DNA of 64,000 bases, from contig CAXXWB010000037.1 of NCBI GenBank assembly GCA_963677505.2, positions 87,110 to 151,109 on the forward strand, read 5' to 3'. Below, in pieces: positions 48,307-57,589 of the stretch (position 1 is its first letter; every line of letters begins with the position of its first letter). Under the pieces are notes generated by a model. It did not search any database. It saw only the letters and a list, made by a program, of their open reading frames with translations, and was not told the origin of the DNA. Position numbers and translations under genes: made by a program. This stretch comes from JBGSUZ01 sp963677505 (GTDB taxonomy: Bacteria > Bacillota > Clostridia > Peptostreptococcales > Acidaminobacteraceae).

Positions 48307-48347
48307 GTTCTTGTTTGAGACAATGCTTTAAAATTGGGAGGTCATTT

Positions 48348-49040
48348 ATGAACGGTCCACACATATTAATCATAGAAGATGAAGAACATATTTCTGAATT
48401 AATTAAATATAATTTAGAATCGGCAGGGTATAAGGTGACAGCCGCCTACGATGGAGAAGAAGGCCTTAAAGCTATATTCGATCAAAAACCTGACCTTGTT
48501 ATATTGGATTTGATGTTGCCTAAAATCGATGGTATTACAGTCTGTAACAAGGTGAGAAACAATCGCGAGACAGAGGATATTTCTATTATCATGTTAACTG
48601 CCAAGAGTAGCGAAATGGATAAAATCATTGGTTTGGAGTTAGGCGCTGATGACTACATCACTAAGCCTTTTAGTGTCAGAGAACTACAGGCGAGAATTAA
48701 GACGGTACTACGAAGAACGAAAACCAGCAATACACCCCAAGAAACTGGGGTGATTCGGGTTGAAAATATAGAAATAGACTTGGATCAGCATGAAGTCAGA
48801 AGAGGCAGTGAACGTTTTGTTCTTACGTTAAAAGAGTTTCAGCTGTTAAAAATGTTGGCAGACAACCGTGGCAAGGTATTGACTAGAAACTTTCTGCTAG
48901 ACGAAATTTGGGGCTATGACTATTTTGGTGAAACCAGAACGGTAGACGTTCATATCAGACACTTAAGAGCTAAAATTGACGATGAGAACAATGGGAACCT
49001 TATTGAAACCGTTAGAGGCGTAGGCTATAAAATTAGGTAG
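48348..49040 (+). CDS. phoP: Phosphate response regulator PhoP/PhoB
   Basis: 230-residue OmpR-family response regulator. The receiver has acidic pocket Asp11/Glu12, phospho-acceptor Asp54 (LVILDLMLPKIDG), Thr in IIMLTAK, and Lys in YITKPFSVREL. The C-terminal winged helix ends EIWGYDYFGETRTVDVHIRHLRAKI. GGGAGG supports the ATG at 48348. phoR follows 6 bases after the stop, and pstSCAB-phoU is downstream, which identifies it as the phosphate regulator. Confidence 0.93.
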   Translation: MNGPHILIIEDEEHISELIKYNLESAGYKVTAAYDGEEGLKAIFDQKPDLVILDLMLPKIDGITVCNKVRNNRETEDISIIMLTAKSSEMDKIIGLELGADDYITKPFSVRELQARIKTVLRRTKTSNTPQETGVIRVENIEIDLDQHEVRRGSERFVLTLKEFQLLKMLADNRGKVLTRNFLLDEIWGYDYFGETRTVDVHIRHLRAKIDDENNGNLIETVRGVGYKIR

Positions 49041-49046
49041 GTGAAT

Positions 49047-50807
49047 ATGCAAAAAAAATTGTACCTTCTTTTTACATTTGTCATCATACTCTGCATGACG
49101 GTTACGGGCTTCTTATCCCATAGCCTGATTAAGCAAAGCTATATGAATGGCGTTGAAACGAACTTGAAAAACAGTGCGATCTTTATTAGAGATTATTATC
49201 TCGTAAAAAAATCGGCCAATGATCCAGAGTTAAGGGAAACCATGGCAGAAATGGCTAGCGATTTAAATATGAGAATCACGTTAATTGCTGCAGAGGGCAA
49301 TGTGATTTATGATTCAGAAATGGATTTTCATTTGATGGAGAATCACTCGGAACGAGAAGAAGTAAAAGCGGCACTAAGTGGAAAAATTGGAATTACGAAA
49401 CGCTATTCGACAACAAGAGAAATGGATTTATACTACTTAGCTCTTCCTGTTGAAGAAAAACAAGGCGACCATGTAAAAGTTATCCGCCTGTCGGTACCAC
49501 TGAAGGAAATAGAAAGCTACAATTATCAGTTAATCTATAACATAGCCCTTGCGGCATTGGTAGGCATTATTTTTTCAATGTTTATAGGGTATCGACTATT
49601 AAGCTCTATTTTATTGCCTATTAAAGATCTTAAAAATATTGCAAGGAAAGTTGCAGAAGGTCAATACAATGAAAAGGTAGTGATATCTAATAACGACGAG
49701 TTAGGGGATTTAGCAAAGACCTTTAACTATATGACTGAAGAACTTACCAAAAATATGAAGGAAATTAATTCTCAAAATAGTAAAATGAATGCCATTTTAA
49801 CCAGTTTGGTGAGCGTGGTCATTGCTGTGGACAGAGATATGCACGTCATGTTCATGAATCGAGAGGCTGAAAAACTATTTGGTATTAGTGAAGGAGAGGC
49901 TCAAGGTCGCTATGTCTTAGAGGTCTTTAGAAACAGTGCCATTTTGGATCAGGTAAAAGATTTACTCAGGGCGAGAGACTACATCAAGACAGAAATAGAG
50001 ATCTTTGACCGCATGCAGAGAACTTATCACGTCTATGCCAATCCTATTTTGGATTTTACCACGACACCTGAAAATATTGGAGTGGTCATGGTATTCCAAG
50101 ACGTAACAGAAATAAGAAAATTGGAAAATATGAGAAAAGATTTTGTCGCTAATGTATCTCATGAACTTAAAACCCCGTTGACTTCAATTCGTGGCTTTGT
50201 AGAAACACTCAAAAATGGAGCGGTTGAAAAACCTGAAGTTAGAGACCGATTCTTAGATATTATTGATGTGGAGACAACTCGGTTAGCACAGTTGATTACA
50301 GATTTATTGGTTCTCTCAGACATAGAAAAGCAAACCGAGCAAACGACAAAAGATGCTATTTCTGTGACGCAAGTAGCAGAAGAAGTTGTGGTACTCCTTG
50401 CTGGTTCTGCCAAGGAAAAAAATGTAGAACTCATCTTAGAAACTTCAGAAGAATTGCCCTTGGTTTATGGTAATGTGAACTGGATGAAACAGATGTTCAT
50501 TAATTTGATTGACAATGGCATTAAGTATTCTAAGGAACAGGGCGTTGTAAAAGTAACATTGAGTCAAGAGAATGAAATGGTGTGTATCAGTATTGCAGAC
50601 AATGGCATCGGCATTGACGAAGAACACATAGAACGTCTCTTTGAACGTTTCTATCGGGTAGACAAAGCAAGATCCAGAAGCGTGGGCGGTACAGGACTTG
50701 GACTGGCAATTGTTAAGCACATCATCTTGTCTTTTAATGGAGAGATTAAAGTCAATTCAGAACTTCACCATGGAACTGAATTCATTATTAGAATTCCAAT
50801 TCGATAG
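49047..50807 (+). CDS. phoR: Phosphate sensor histidine kinase PhoR
   Basis: 586 residues. Two membrane helices (residues 4-24 and about 160-180) bracket an extracytoplasmic PhoR-type sensor domain. Then come HAMP, a PAS domain (about 250-355) and HisKA with the phospho-acceptor His372 in VSHELKTPLTSIRGF. The ATPase domain has N box INLIDNGIKYS, G1 ADNGIGID and G2 GGTGLGLAIVKH. It likely senses phosphate through PstSCAB-PhoU and phosphorylates PhoP. ATG 49047 is preferred to the GTG at 49041, which overlaps the ribosome-binding site. Confidence 0.93.
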   Translation: MQKKLYLLFTFVIILCMTVTGFLSHSLIKQSYMNGVETNLKNSAIFIRDYYLVKKSANDPELRETMAEMASDLNMRITLIAAEGNVIYDSEMDFHLMENHSEREEVKAALSGKIGITKRYSTTREMDLYYLALPVEEKQGDHVKVIRLSVPLKEIESYNYQLIYNIALAALVGIIFSMFIGYRLLSSILLPIKDLKNIARKVAEGQYNEKVVISNNDELGDLAKTFNYMTEELTKNMKEINSQNSKMNAILTSLVSVVIAVDRDMHVMFMNREAEKLFGISEGEAQGRYVLEVFRNSAILDQVKDLLRARDYIKTEIEIFDRMQRTYHVYANPILDFTTTPENIGVVMVFQDVTEIRKLENMRKDFVANVSHELKTPLTSIRGFVETLKNGAVEKPEVRDRFLDIIDVETTRLAQLITDLLVLSDIEKQTEQTTKDAISVTQVAEEVVVLLAGSAKEKNVELILETSEELPLVYGNVNWMKQMFINLIDNGIKYSKEQGVVKVTLSQENEMVCISIADNGIGIDEEHIERLFERFYRVDKARSRSVGGTGLGLAIVKHIILSFNGEIKVNSELHHGTEFIIRIPIR

Positions 50808-50852
50808 AAATTGACAACAAAGTTAATAATGGTAAAGAATCAAAAATAATAG

Positions 50853-50897
50853 AAAAGGCATAAAAGCGCTCATTGCCAGCGCTTTTATGCCTTTTTC
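50853..50897 (+). terminator. Intrinsic terminator after phoR
   Basis: AAAAGGCATAAAAGCGCT pairs with AGCGCTTTTATGCCTTTT, an 18-bp stem followed by T. Confidence 0.92.
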
Positions 50898-50982
50898 ATT
50901 GGAATTTTTAGAACTCAATGATTAGAACTTAATGACTTAAACTAAGTAGTTTTAACAGCTACACTTAAGCATTCCCAATGAC

Positions 50983-51069
50983 TTAACAATTCCTTAACCA
51001 TAACGCAACCATTGCTTAACCTAGAATAAACTTTTACAAAACATAAAAGAAAGTCCTCTTTGCTATGAT
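50983..51069 (+). promoter_or_regulatory. pstS promoter with Pho box
   Basis: TTAACA (50983), TTAACC (50994), GCAACC (51005) and TTAACC (51016) form an exact 11-bp series. Weaker positions continue the register (51027, 51038, 51049). TATGAT at 51064-51069 lies 15 bp after the last register position. No -35 is seen, as expected for a PhoP-activated promoter. The rest of the 318-bp gap between phoR and pstS holds only the phoR terminator. Confidence 0.75.
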
Positions 51070-51125
51070 GGGTTTGTAAGATAAATAAAAAAAAAATCAT
51101 GGTCCAAAGAAAGGGGCACATTAAT

Positions 51126-52091
51126 ATGAAAACGAGTTTGTTAAAAAAAGCAGGTATATTTTCTATTTTAAGTTTGAGCGTTCTGGCAATGACTGCATGT
51201 GGTGCAAAAACAGACACGACTCAAAATACATCAGAACAAGGTAGCGCTGCACAGACGAACATCAGTGGAGAAGTTAGAATTGACGGTTCATCAACGGTTT
51301 ATCCAATCACTGAAGCCATAGCAGAAGAGTTCACAGCAGCAAACCCAGATGTAAGAGTTCCAGTTGGTGTTTCGGGAACTGGCGGCGGCTTTAAGAAATT
51401 TATATCCAATGAAACAGATATCAATGATGCTTCAAGAGGCATTAAAGACCAAGAAGCAGCTGATGCAAAAGCAGCTGGTATTGATTACACAGCATTTGAA
51501 ATTGGTTATGACGGACTTTCAGTATTGGTAAACCCAGAAAATACATGGGTAGAGAGCTTAACCGTTGAAGAACTTAAAAAGATTTGGGCACCAGACAGCA
51601 CCGTTAAAACTTGGAAAGATGTGAGACCAGAGTGGCCTGCAGAAGCTATCAAGTTCTATGCACCAGGTACAGACTCAGGTACTTTCGACTACTTCACAGA
51701 AGCAATCAATGGCAAAAGTGGAGCGATTAGACAAGATTTTACCGCTTCTGAAGACGACAACATTTTAGTTCAAGGTATTGCAGGCGATAAAAATGCCATC
51801 GGATTCTTTGGATTTGCATACTACGAAGAAAATAAAGATAGTCTCAAACTTGTAAAAATTGACAATGGCAGCGGACCCATTGCTCCAAGCTTTGAAACTA
51901 TTAAAGATGGCACGTACGCACCACTTTCAAGACCACTTTACTTCTATGTTAACAATGCATCTCTTGCAAAAGAAGAAGTTAAGTCATTTGTAAAGTTCTA
52001 CTTGGAAAATGCAGAAGCAATAGTACCAGAAGTTGGATACATTGCTCTTCCAACTGAAAAATATACAAAAGCTTTAGAACAACTAAAATAG
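51126..52091 (+). CDS. pstS: Phosphate ABC transporter substrate-binding lipoprotein PstS
   Basis: 321-residue extracytoplasmic phosphate receptor. The signal peptide ends in the lipobox LAMTAC, so Cys25 is lipidated after signal peptidase II cleavage. The mature protein has the PstS signatures GSSTVYPITEAIAEEF, the phosphate-loop GVSGTGGGFKKF, and PGTDSGTFDYFTEAI. The ATG at 51126 with AAAGGGG upstream gives a correct signal peptide. The Pho box upstream indicates phosphate control. A hairpin after the stop separates it from pstC. Confidence 0.95.
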   Translation: MKTSLLKKAGIFSILSLSVLAMTACGAKTDTTQNTSEQGSAAQTNISGEVRIDGSSTVYPITEAIAEEFTAANPDVRVPVGVSGTGGGFKKFISNETDINDASRGIKDQEAADAKAAGIDYTAFEIGYDGLSVLVNPENTWVESLTVEELKKIWAPDSTVKTWKDVRPEWPAEAIKFYAPGTDSGTFDYFTEAINGKSGAIRQDFTASEDDNILVQGIAGDKNAIGFFGFAYYEENKDSLKLVKIDNGSGPIAPSFETIKDGTYAPLSRPLYFYVNNASLAKEEVKSFVKFYLENAEAIVPEVGYIALPTEKYTKALEQLK

Positions 52092-52105
52092 AAATCACTT
52101 GATAA

Positions 52106-52129
52106 AGCCCTTGGTTTAAGCCAAGGGCT
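52106..52129 (+). other. Intercistronic hairpin between pstS and pstC
   Basis: AGCCCTTGG pairs with CCAAGGGCT around TTTAAG, with no T run after it. It should stabilise the pstS message or trim the polycistronic RNA rather than terminate, so that PstS is made in excess of the permease (inference). Confidence 0.6.
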
Positions 52130-52146
52130 AATGAATTGAGGTAGCT

Positions 52147-53031
52147 ATGAAAATAAATAAGCTTAAAGAAAAAATAATTGAAAGATCTTTATTACTGATT
52201 GCAGGACTCACTGTTGCAGTTACCTTAATGATTGTAGGGCTATTGTTTGGAGAGACCTTCCAATTTTTTAAAGAAGTCTCTATCGTAGAATTTTTTACAG
52301 GAACCAAATGGACACCTACCTTAGTGCCTCAGCATTTTGGTGTTTTGCCTCTTATAACAGGGACCTTGATGATTGCCATTGGGTCAAGTATTATTGCATT
52401 ACCAATAGGGCTAGGAAGTGCCATTTATCTTAGTGAATATGCCCACCCTAGTGTAAGAAAAATTGTTAAACCTTTATTGGAAATATTGGCAGGCGTACCC
52501 TCAATTGTATATGGTTTTTTCGCACTGACAACCATTACGCCATTTCTACAAAAGATATTGCCTAATACAGAAGTTTTTAATGCGGCAAGCGCCAGTATTG
52601 CAGTAGGAATCATGATTATCCCTTTAGTGGCATCCCTTACTGAAGACGCTATGATGGCAGTACCAGATGCAATCAGAAAAGGTGCCTATGCTCTTGGCGC
52701 TACTAAATTTGAAGTGTCAACAAAAGTCATTATACCAGCGACCATTTCCAGTATAGCAGCAGCTTTTGTACTAGCGATTTCTAGGGCAATAGGTGAAACG
52801 ATGATTGTTGCCATTGCAGCGGGTCAAAATCCAGTTATGACGTTAAATCCACTTGAGAGTATCCAAACCATGACAGGATTCATGGTTAACTTGAGCTTAG
52901 GTGACATTCAGCAGGGGACCATTGAATTCAAAACTATTTTTGCAGTAGGTGCCGTGCTCTTTACAATGACCTTACTCATGAATATTTTATCCAGATATGT
53001 GGTGAAGAAATTCCAGGAGGTGTATCAATAA
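52147..53031 (+). CDS. pstC: Phosphate ABC transporter permease PstC
   Basis: 294 residues, about six membrane helices. The ABC permease loop with EAA motif is ALGATKFEVSTKVIIPATISSI, near 180-200. The start ATG at 52147 follows GAGGTAG. Its last base overlaps the pstA ATG (TAATG). Forms the channel with PstA. Confidence 0.94.
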   Translation: MKINKLKEKIIERSLLLIAGLTVAVTLMIVGLLFGETFQFFKEVSIVEFFTGTKWTPTLVPQHFGVLPLITGTLMIAIGSSIIALPIGLGSAIYLSEYAHPSVRKIVKPLLEILAGVPSIVYGFFALTTITPFLQKILPNTEVFNAASASIAVGIMIIPLVASLTEDAMMAVPDAIRKGAYALGATKFEVSTKVIIPATISSIAAAFVLAISRAIGETMIVAIAAGQNPVMTLNPLESIQTMTGFMVNLSLGDIQQGTIEFKTIFAVGAVLFTMTLLMNILSRYVVKKFQEVYQ

Positions 53032-53933
53032 TGGAAATGTCAGTTGAAAATACAATTGTCATTCAAGCGAGAAGTCAAAATGTGAAACGAAAGCGCTTGA
53101 TCATAGATAGAGTCTTTCATGGACTTCTCATTGGTGCAACCCTATTTGGAATTGTCATGCTAGGAATCCTCATGAAACAAATTTTAATAGATGGACTTAA
53201 ATATTTAGATTTGGATTTTTTATTCAGTATGCCTTCAAGGTTCGTAGAAAAAGCAGGGATTTACTCAGCTTTAGTAGGGACCCTAATTACACTGCTGACA
53301 ACAGCCATTGCAGCCATTCCTGTTGGAGTGGGTACAGCAATTTATATAGAAGAATATGCAGACTCAAATAAATGGTATAACCATTTGATTCAAGTCAACA
53401 TTGCCAATCTTGCCGGAATCCCCTCCATTGTTTACGGCATGTTAGGTTTAGGTTTATTTGTAAAGACTTTGGGAATGGGCAGAAGTTTGTTGGCAGGGTC
53501 GTTAACCTTAGCCCTGCTGATATTGCCAGTTATTATCATCTCTACTCAGGAAGCTCTAAAAAGCGTACCGAAAGAGTTGCGCCAAGGGTCATTAGCCCTA
53601 GGGGCGAGCAAATGGCAAACCACTATTAAAGTCGTTGTACCAGCAGCCCTTCCAGGCATTATGACAGGCGCTATTTTAGCCCTTTCAAGAGCCATAGGCG
53701 AAGCCGCACCGTTGATTATGGTAGGCGCATCAGGCTTTGTGGCATTTCTGCCAAAATCATTATTGGATCAGTTTACAGTTCTTCCAATTCAGATATACAA
53801 TTGGACCTCACGACCACAGGCATCTTTCCATGAATTAGCGGCGTCTGGTATTTTAGTTTTAATGGTAATCATGATTTTCTTCAACGGACTTGCCATCGTG
53901 ATTCGAAACAAATATCAGCAGAAATATGATTAA
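53031..53933 (+). CDS. pstA: Phosphate ABC transporter permease PstA
   Basis: 300 residues, about six membrane helices. The cytoplasmic EAA loop is ALGASKWQTTIKVVVPAALPGIMTG. The PstA signature LSRAIGEAAPLIMVGASGF is near the C-terminal third. It starts at the base shared with the pstC stop; GGAGG lies upstream, so translation is coupled. Confidence 0.94.
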   Translation: MEMSVENTIVIQARSQNVKRKRLIIDRVFHGLLIGATLFGIVMLGILMKQILIDGLKYLDLDFLFSMPSRFVEKAGIYSALVGTLITLLTTAIAAIPVGVGTAIYIEEYADSNKWYNHLIQVNIANLAGIPSIVYGMLGLGLFVKTLGMGRSLLAGSLTLALLILPVIIISTQEALKSVPKELRQGSLALGASKWQTTIKVVVPAALPGIMTGAILALSRAIGEAAPLIMVGASGFVAFLPKSLLDQFTVLPIQIYNWTSRPQASFHELAASGILVLMVIMIFFNGLAIVIRNKYQQKYD

Positions 53934-53947
53934 CTTTGGAGGCACAC

Positions 53948-54703
53948 ATGAACGAAACCATTATATCGGTTAAAGATTTGGACTTATATTATTCAGAAGT
54001 GAAGGCACTCAAAAATATTAACATTGAACTTGAAAAAAATAAAATAACGGCTCTAATTGGCCCATCAGGATGCGGTAAATCAACTTTTTTGAAAACCCTC
54101 AATAGAATGAACGATCTTGTTCCAGGTGTGAAAGTAGAAGGCACCGTTAAAATAGATGATATTGATATTTACGGAGACATTGATGTGAACGACTTAAGAA
54201 GAAAAGTGGGCATGGTTTTCCAAAAGCCAAATCCGTTTCCTATGAGCATTTACGACAATATCGCCTATGGACCAAGACTCTACGGCGTCAAATCTAAAGG
54301 AGAATTGGATCAAATCGTGGAAGAAAGTTTAAAAGCCGCTGCTCTATGGGACGAAGTAAAAGATCGTCTTAAAAAAAGCGCCATGAGTCTATCGGGTGGT
54401 CAGCAACAAAGACTTTGTATTGCTAGAGCTTTGGCAGTTCAGCCTGAAATATTGCTAATGGATGAACCTACGTCGGCTCTAGACCCAATCGCCACCATGA
54501 AAATAGAAGAACTTGCTTTAGAGCTAAAAAAGAAATATTCCATCGTGATTGTCACTCACTCCATGCAACAAGCCGGTCGTATATCTGACAACACAGGATT
54601 TTTCCTAATGGGCGATCTTGTTGAGTATGATAAAACAACCAAGTTGTTCTCACAACCTGTGAATAAAAAAACAGAAGACTATATAACAGGAAGATTTGGT
54701 TAG
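53948..54703 (+). CDS. pstB: Phosphate ABC transporter ATP-binding protein PstB
   Basis: 251 residues. Walker A is GPSGCGKST (near 36), the Q loop is VFQKPNPFPM, the signature is LSGGQQQR, Walker B is EILLMDEPTSALDP, and the switch histidine is in VTHSMQQ. TTGGAGG at the 5' end selects ATG 53948; a TTG at 53936 is part of that site. It powers PstSCA. Confidence 0.95.
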   Translation: MNETIISVKDLDLYYSEVKALKNINIELEKNKITALIGPSGCGKSTFLKTLNRMNDLVPGVKVEGTVKIDDIDIYGDIDVNDLRRKVGMVFQKPNPFPMSIYDNIAYGPRLYGVKSKGELDQIVEESLKAAALWDEVKDRLKKSAMSLSGGQQQRLCIARALAVQPEILLMDEPTSALDPIATMKIEELALELKKKYSIVIVTHSMQQAGRISDNTGFFLMGDLVEYDKTTKLFSQPVNKKTEDYITGRFG

Positions 54704-54736
54704 ACCTTTGTCGGATAGAAAGAACTGGAGGATTTT

Positions 54737-55384
54737 ATGAGACCTAAATTAGAAAATAAGTTAATAGAAATAGATGAGATGCTTTTGGAAATGGGCATGC
54801 TTACAGAAGAGCAGCTCAACCATGCCATCCAAGCACTGATGAACCACGATACTGTTTTAGCAAACAAAGTGATTGAACGAGATAGCAAAATAGATGCCCT
54901 TGAAATGGAAATAGAGAAAAAATGTTTAGACACCATCGCCCTTCAAAATCCATTGGCAGGGGACTTGCGAAAATTAAGCTCAGTTCTAAAAATCATTACA
55001 GATTTAGAGCGCATTGGAGATCACTGTGTGAATATGGCTGAAATTGTGGTGAAAATGGGAAATGAACCGCACTTTAAACCCCTAATTGATATTCCTAAAA
55101 TGGCAGGCATTGTTCAAGAAATGGTCAACGCCAGCTTAGACAGTTACAGCCGAAAAAACCCAGCATTGGCTACTTTAACCGCTCAAAGAGACGATGAAGT
55201 AGATGCCCTCTATTTAAAAATTTACAAAGAACTCTTGGAAATTATCCATGAAGATAAATCCCATATGGACCAAATCGTCTCCCTGTTGTTCATCGGCAGA
55301 TTTTTAGAGCGAATAGCAGATCACGTTACCAATATCTGCGAAAGATCAATTTTTATTGCTACAGGAGAAAGAGTTAACTTTTAA
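54737..55384 (+). CDS. phoU: Phosphate signalling protein PhoU
   Basis: 215 residues, two three-helix repeats typical of PhoU (each with an E/D-rich metal motif, such as DLERIGDHCVNMAE and FLERIADHVTNICE). It relays the Pst transporter state to PhoR. It is the last gene of the pst unit, ending just before a terminator shared with lysC. Confidence 0.94.
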   Translation: MRPKLENKLIEIDEMLLEMGMLTEEQLNHAIQALMNHDTVLANKVIERDSKIDALEMEIEKKCLDTIALQNPLAGDLRKLSSVLKIITDLERIGDHCVNMAEIVVKMGNEPHFKPLIDIPKMAGIVQEMVNASLDSYSRKNPALATLTAQRDDEVDALYLKIYKELLEIIHEDKSHMDQIVSLLFIGRFLERIADHVTNICERSIFIATGERVNF

Positions 55385-55432
55385 AAGCCACAGAAGTCAC
55401 GGTGTTACATGACATCTGTGGCTTTTTTATTT
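55382..55432. terminator. Bidirectional intrinsic terminator
   Basis: AAAAGCCACAGA pairs with TCTGTGGCTTTT. It ends phoU on the plus strand and lysC on the minus strand. Confidence 0.82.
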
Positions 55433-55463
55433 AGGCTTTTGTTACGGTTACCTATGTGACAGG

Positions 55464-56687
55464 CTACATAAGTGGTGTATCTAAACCAAATGCCTTATGG
55501 ACTTGATTGGCAACATTTCGAGCGGCACAACTGTCAATAAGACAAGAAATTCTAATTTCTGAGGTGCTGATCATTTCAATATTTACTTTGGCATCGTAGA
55601 GGGTTTTAAAAAGTTTTGAAGCGACTTCAGTATGACCGCTAATCCCTGTGCCTATAATAGAAAGTTTAGCCGTATTGCTATTGTGTAATATTTTTGCCTC
55701 TGGGGCAGAAGCCTCACAAAAGGCTTGGCAGACCTCTAAGGCGTCCTGAAGGTCATCTCTATTGATTGTAAAGGAAATATCGTTATGGTTAGCGTGATTT
55801 AAATTTTGAATAATCATATCAACCGTGACAGCTTTTGATGCCAATGCGCTAAAGAGACCAAAGGCAATGCCTGGTTCGTCGGGAACTTCTGTAACGGATA
55901 TTCTTGCTATATCATCATCAATGGCAATGCCACGTACCTCAACCTGTTCCATTTTGTCAACCTCCTTGACGGTTGTGCCAGGGTCCTCATCAAAAGTGGA
56001 CCTGACCACAATGGGAATATGATATTTTCTGCCTATTTCTACAGAGCGTGGGTGAAGTACACCAGCGCCCAATTTTGCCATTTCTAACATTTCATCATAA
56101 TCAATGACTTTAAGTTGTTGAGCATTTTGAACCACTCTAGGATCCGTAGTGTAAACCCCAGAAACATCTGTATAGATTTCACAGACATCGGCTCCAAGAG
56201 CAGCTGCAATGGCTACAGCAGTCGTATCTGAACCGCCTCTTCCTAAAGTAGTAATTTGCCCATCGGGAGTAACACCTTGGAAACCAGCCACAATAACGAC
56301 AGAATGTTGAGATAATGCTTCTTGTAAACGTTCTGTGTCAATATTTGTAATTTTTGCCTTCCTATGTTGAAGGGAAGTGACAATGCCACTCATAGCCCCA
56401 GTCATGGAAATAGCAGAAATACCAATTTCATGGAGGGCAATGGAAAGAAGGGCAATGGAAACTTGTTCCCCTGTAGAAAGAAGCATATCCATTTCGCGAG
56501 GAGAAGGGTGAGCGCTTAGGGCGTTTGCAAGGCTAAGCAACTCATCGGTAGTGTCGCCCATAGCAGAGACTACAATAACCAATTGATTCCCTTCATTTAC
56601 AGATTTGGAAACTCTAGAAGCGACATGCCGAATTCGATTGGGGTTAGCAACAGAGCTACCACCAAATTTTTGAACCAATAAACTCAT
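55464..56687 (-). CDS. lysC: Aspartate kinase
   Basis: 407 residues, first step of the aspartate pathway. It starts MSLLVQKFGGSSVANP. The kinase domain includes STGEQVSIALL, TLGRGGSDTTAVA and the substrate-site DPRVV. Two ACT domains lie at the C-terminus (about 265-400), so feedback control by lysine and/or threonine is expected. Its ATG overlaps the thrB stop by 4 bases (ATGA), and GGGAGGTG lies upstream. It is the last gene of the threonine operon. Confidence 0.93.
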   Translation of the reverse strand: MSLLVQKFGGSSVANPNRIRHVASRVSKSVNEGNQLVIVVSAMGDTTDELLSLANALSAHPSPREMDMLLSTGEQVSIALLSIALHEIGISAISMTGAMSGIVTSLQHRKAKITNIDTERLQEALSQHSVVIVAGFQGVTPDGQITTLGRGGSDTTAVAIAAALGADVCEIYTDVSGVYTTDPRVVQNAQQLKVIDYDEMLEMAKLGAGVLHPRSVEIGRKYHIPIVVRSTFDEDPGTTVKEVDKMEQVEVRGIAIDDDIARISVTEVPDEPGIAFGLFSALASKAVTVDMIIQNLNHANHNDISFTINRDDLQDALEVCQAFCEASAPEAKILHNSNTAKLSIIGTGISGHTEVASKLFKTLYDAKVNIEMISTSEIRISCLIDSCAARNVANQVHKAFGLDTPLM

Positions 56688-57589
56688 GACAGCACCTCCC
56701 AAACAGTACCCTTTGTATCAACTTCTAAAGGAAGGATTAGCCACTTTGTCTTAGACTCTGCCAGCACTTTTGCAGCATCATCAGAAAGCTCTTCCCTATC
56801 CTTTGGGTCACACATAAGCATATACGTGGAACCCGCCCCAGAAACAAAGCTACCAAAGACTTTGCTATGGGAACTGAGGGTATTTAACAAATCAGAGCTT
56901 GGCATTAACGGAAGTCTATAAGGCTGATGAAGTTTATCCTGTGTGCCATACTTTAATAGTTCATAGCTACCATTTTGAAAAGCCGTCAATAAAATAGATA
57001 ATCTGGAAAGATTAAAGACGACCTCTTCTTTAGAATAATGTTTTGGCATAGCCTCCCGTGCTTCGAAAGTACTCATTTGATAATCAGGTATGAGGGCAAT
57101 GAATTGTAAAGGTCTTTCCAAAAGAATAGGTTGATGAAGAACCTTTTCGTCAACCATACAAGCGGCAACCATTCCACCTAATACTGAGGGAGCAACATTG
57201 TCAGGATGGCCCTCTAAATCAGAAGCAATTTTGACGATGATTTCTTTCTCAAGGGCTTGATTGAGCAAGTAAAGACCAGCAACAACGCCAGAAACGAAAG
57301 CGGCAGCACTGCTGCCAAGTCCTCGAGATGCAGGGATTTTGCAACTTTTCATAGTGAGACAGTAAGCAATAGGTTCTGACTCATAAAAAGCAAAGACGGC
57401 ATTAATACCCCGTATGACATAGTTGTTTTCATCTTCTATTTTTTGAGAAGGGTCAGTCCATTTCACTTGAAATGGAGGTTCTTCCATTTTTTCAACTAAA
57501 ATCTCGTGATATAAGTTAAAGGCCAAACCTAATGTGTCAAAACCAGGACCAAGGTTGGCTGTAGAAGCGGGAACTTTTATATGAATCAT
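56684..57589 (-). CDS. thrB: Homoserine kinase
   Basis: 301 residues, GHMP kinase family. IHIKVPASTANLGPGFDTLG at the N-terminus is the first GHMP motif. The ATP loop IPASRGLGSSAAAF is near 85-100, and the third motif is SFVSGAGSTY near 250. It phosphorylates homoserine to feed ThrC. Its start and stop overlap thrC and lysC by four bases each, so the three are translationally coupled. Confidence 0.95.
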   Translation of the reverse strand: MIHIKVPASTANLGPGFDTLGLAFNLYHEILVEKMEEPPFQVKWTDPSQKIEDENNYVIRGINAVFAFYESEPIAYCLTMKSCKIPASRGLGSSAAAFVSGVVAGLYLLNQALEKEIIVKIASDLEGHPDNVAPSVLGGMVAACMVDEKVLHQPILLERPLQFIALIPDYQMSTFEAREAMPKHYSKEEVVFNLSRLSILLTAFQNGSYELLKYGTQDKLHQPYRLPLMPSSDLLNTLSSHSKVFGSFVSGAGSTYMLMCDPKDREELSDDAAKVLAESKTKWLILPLEVDTKGTVWEVLS

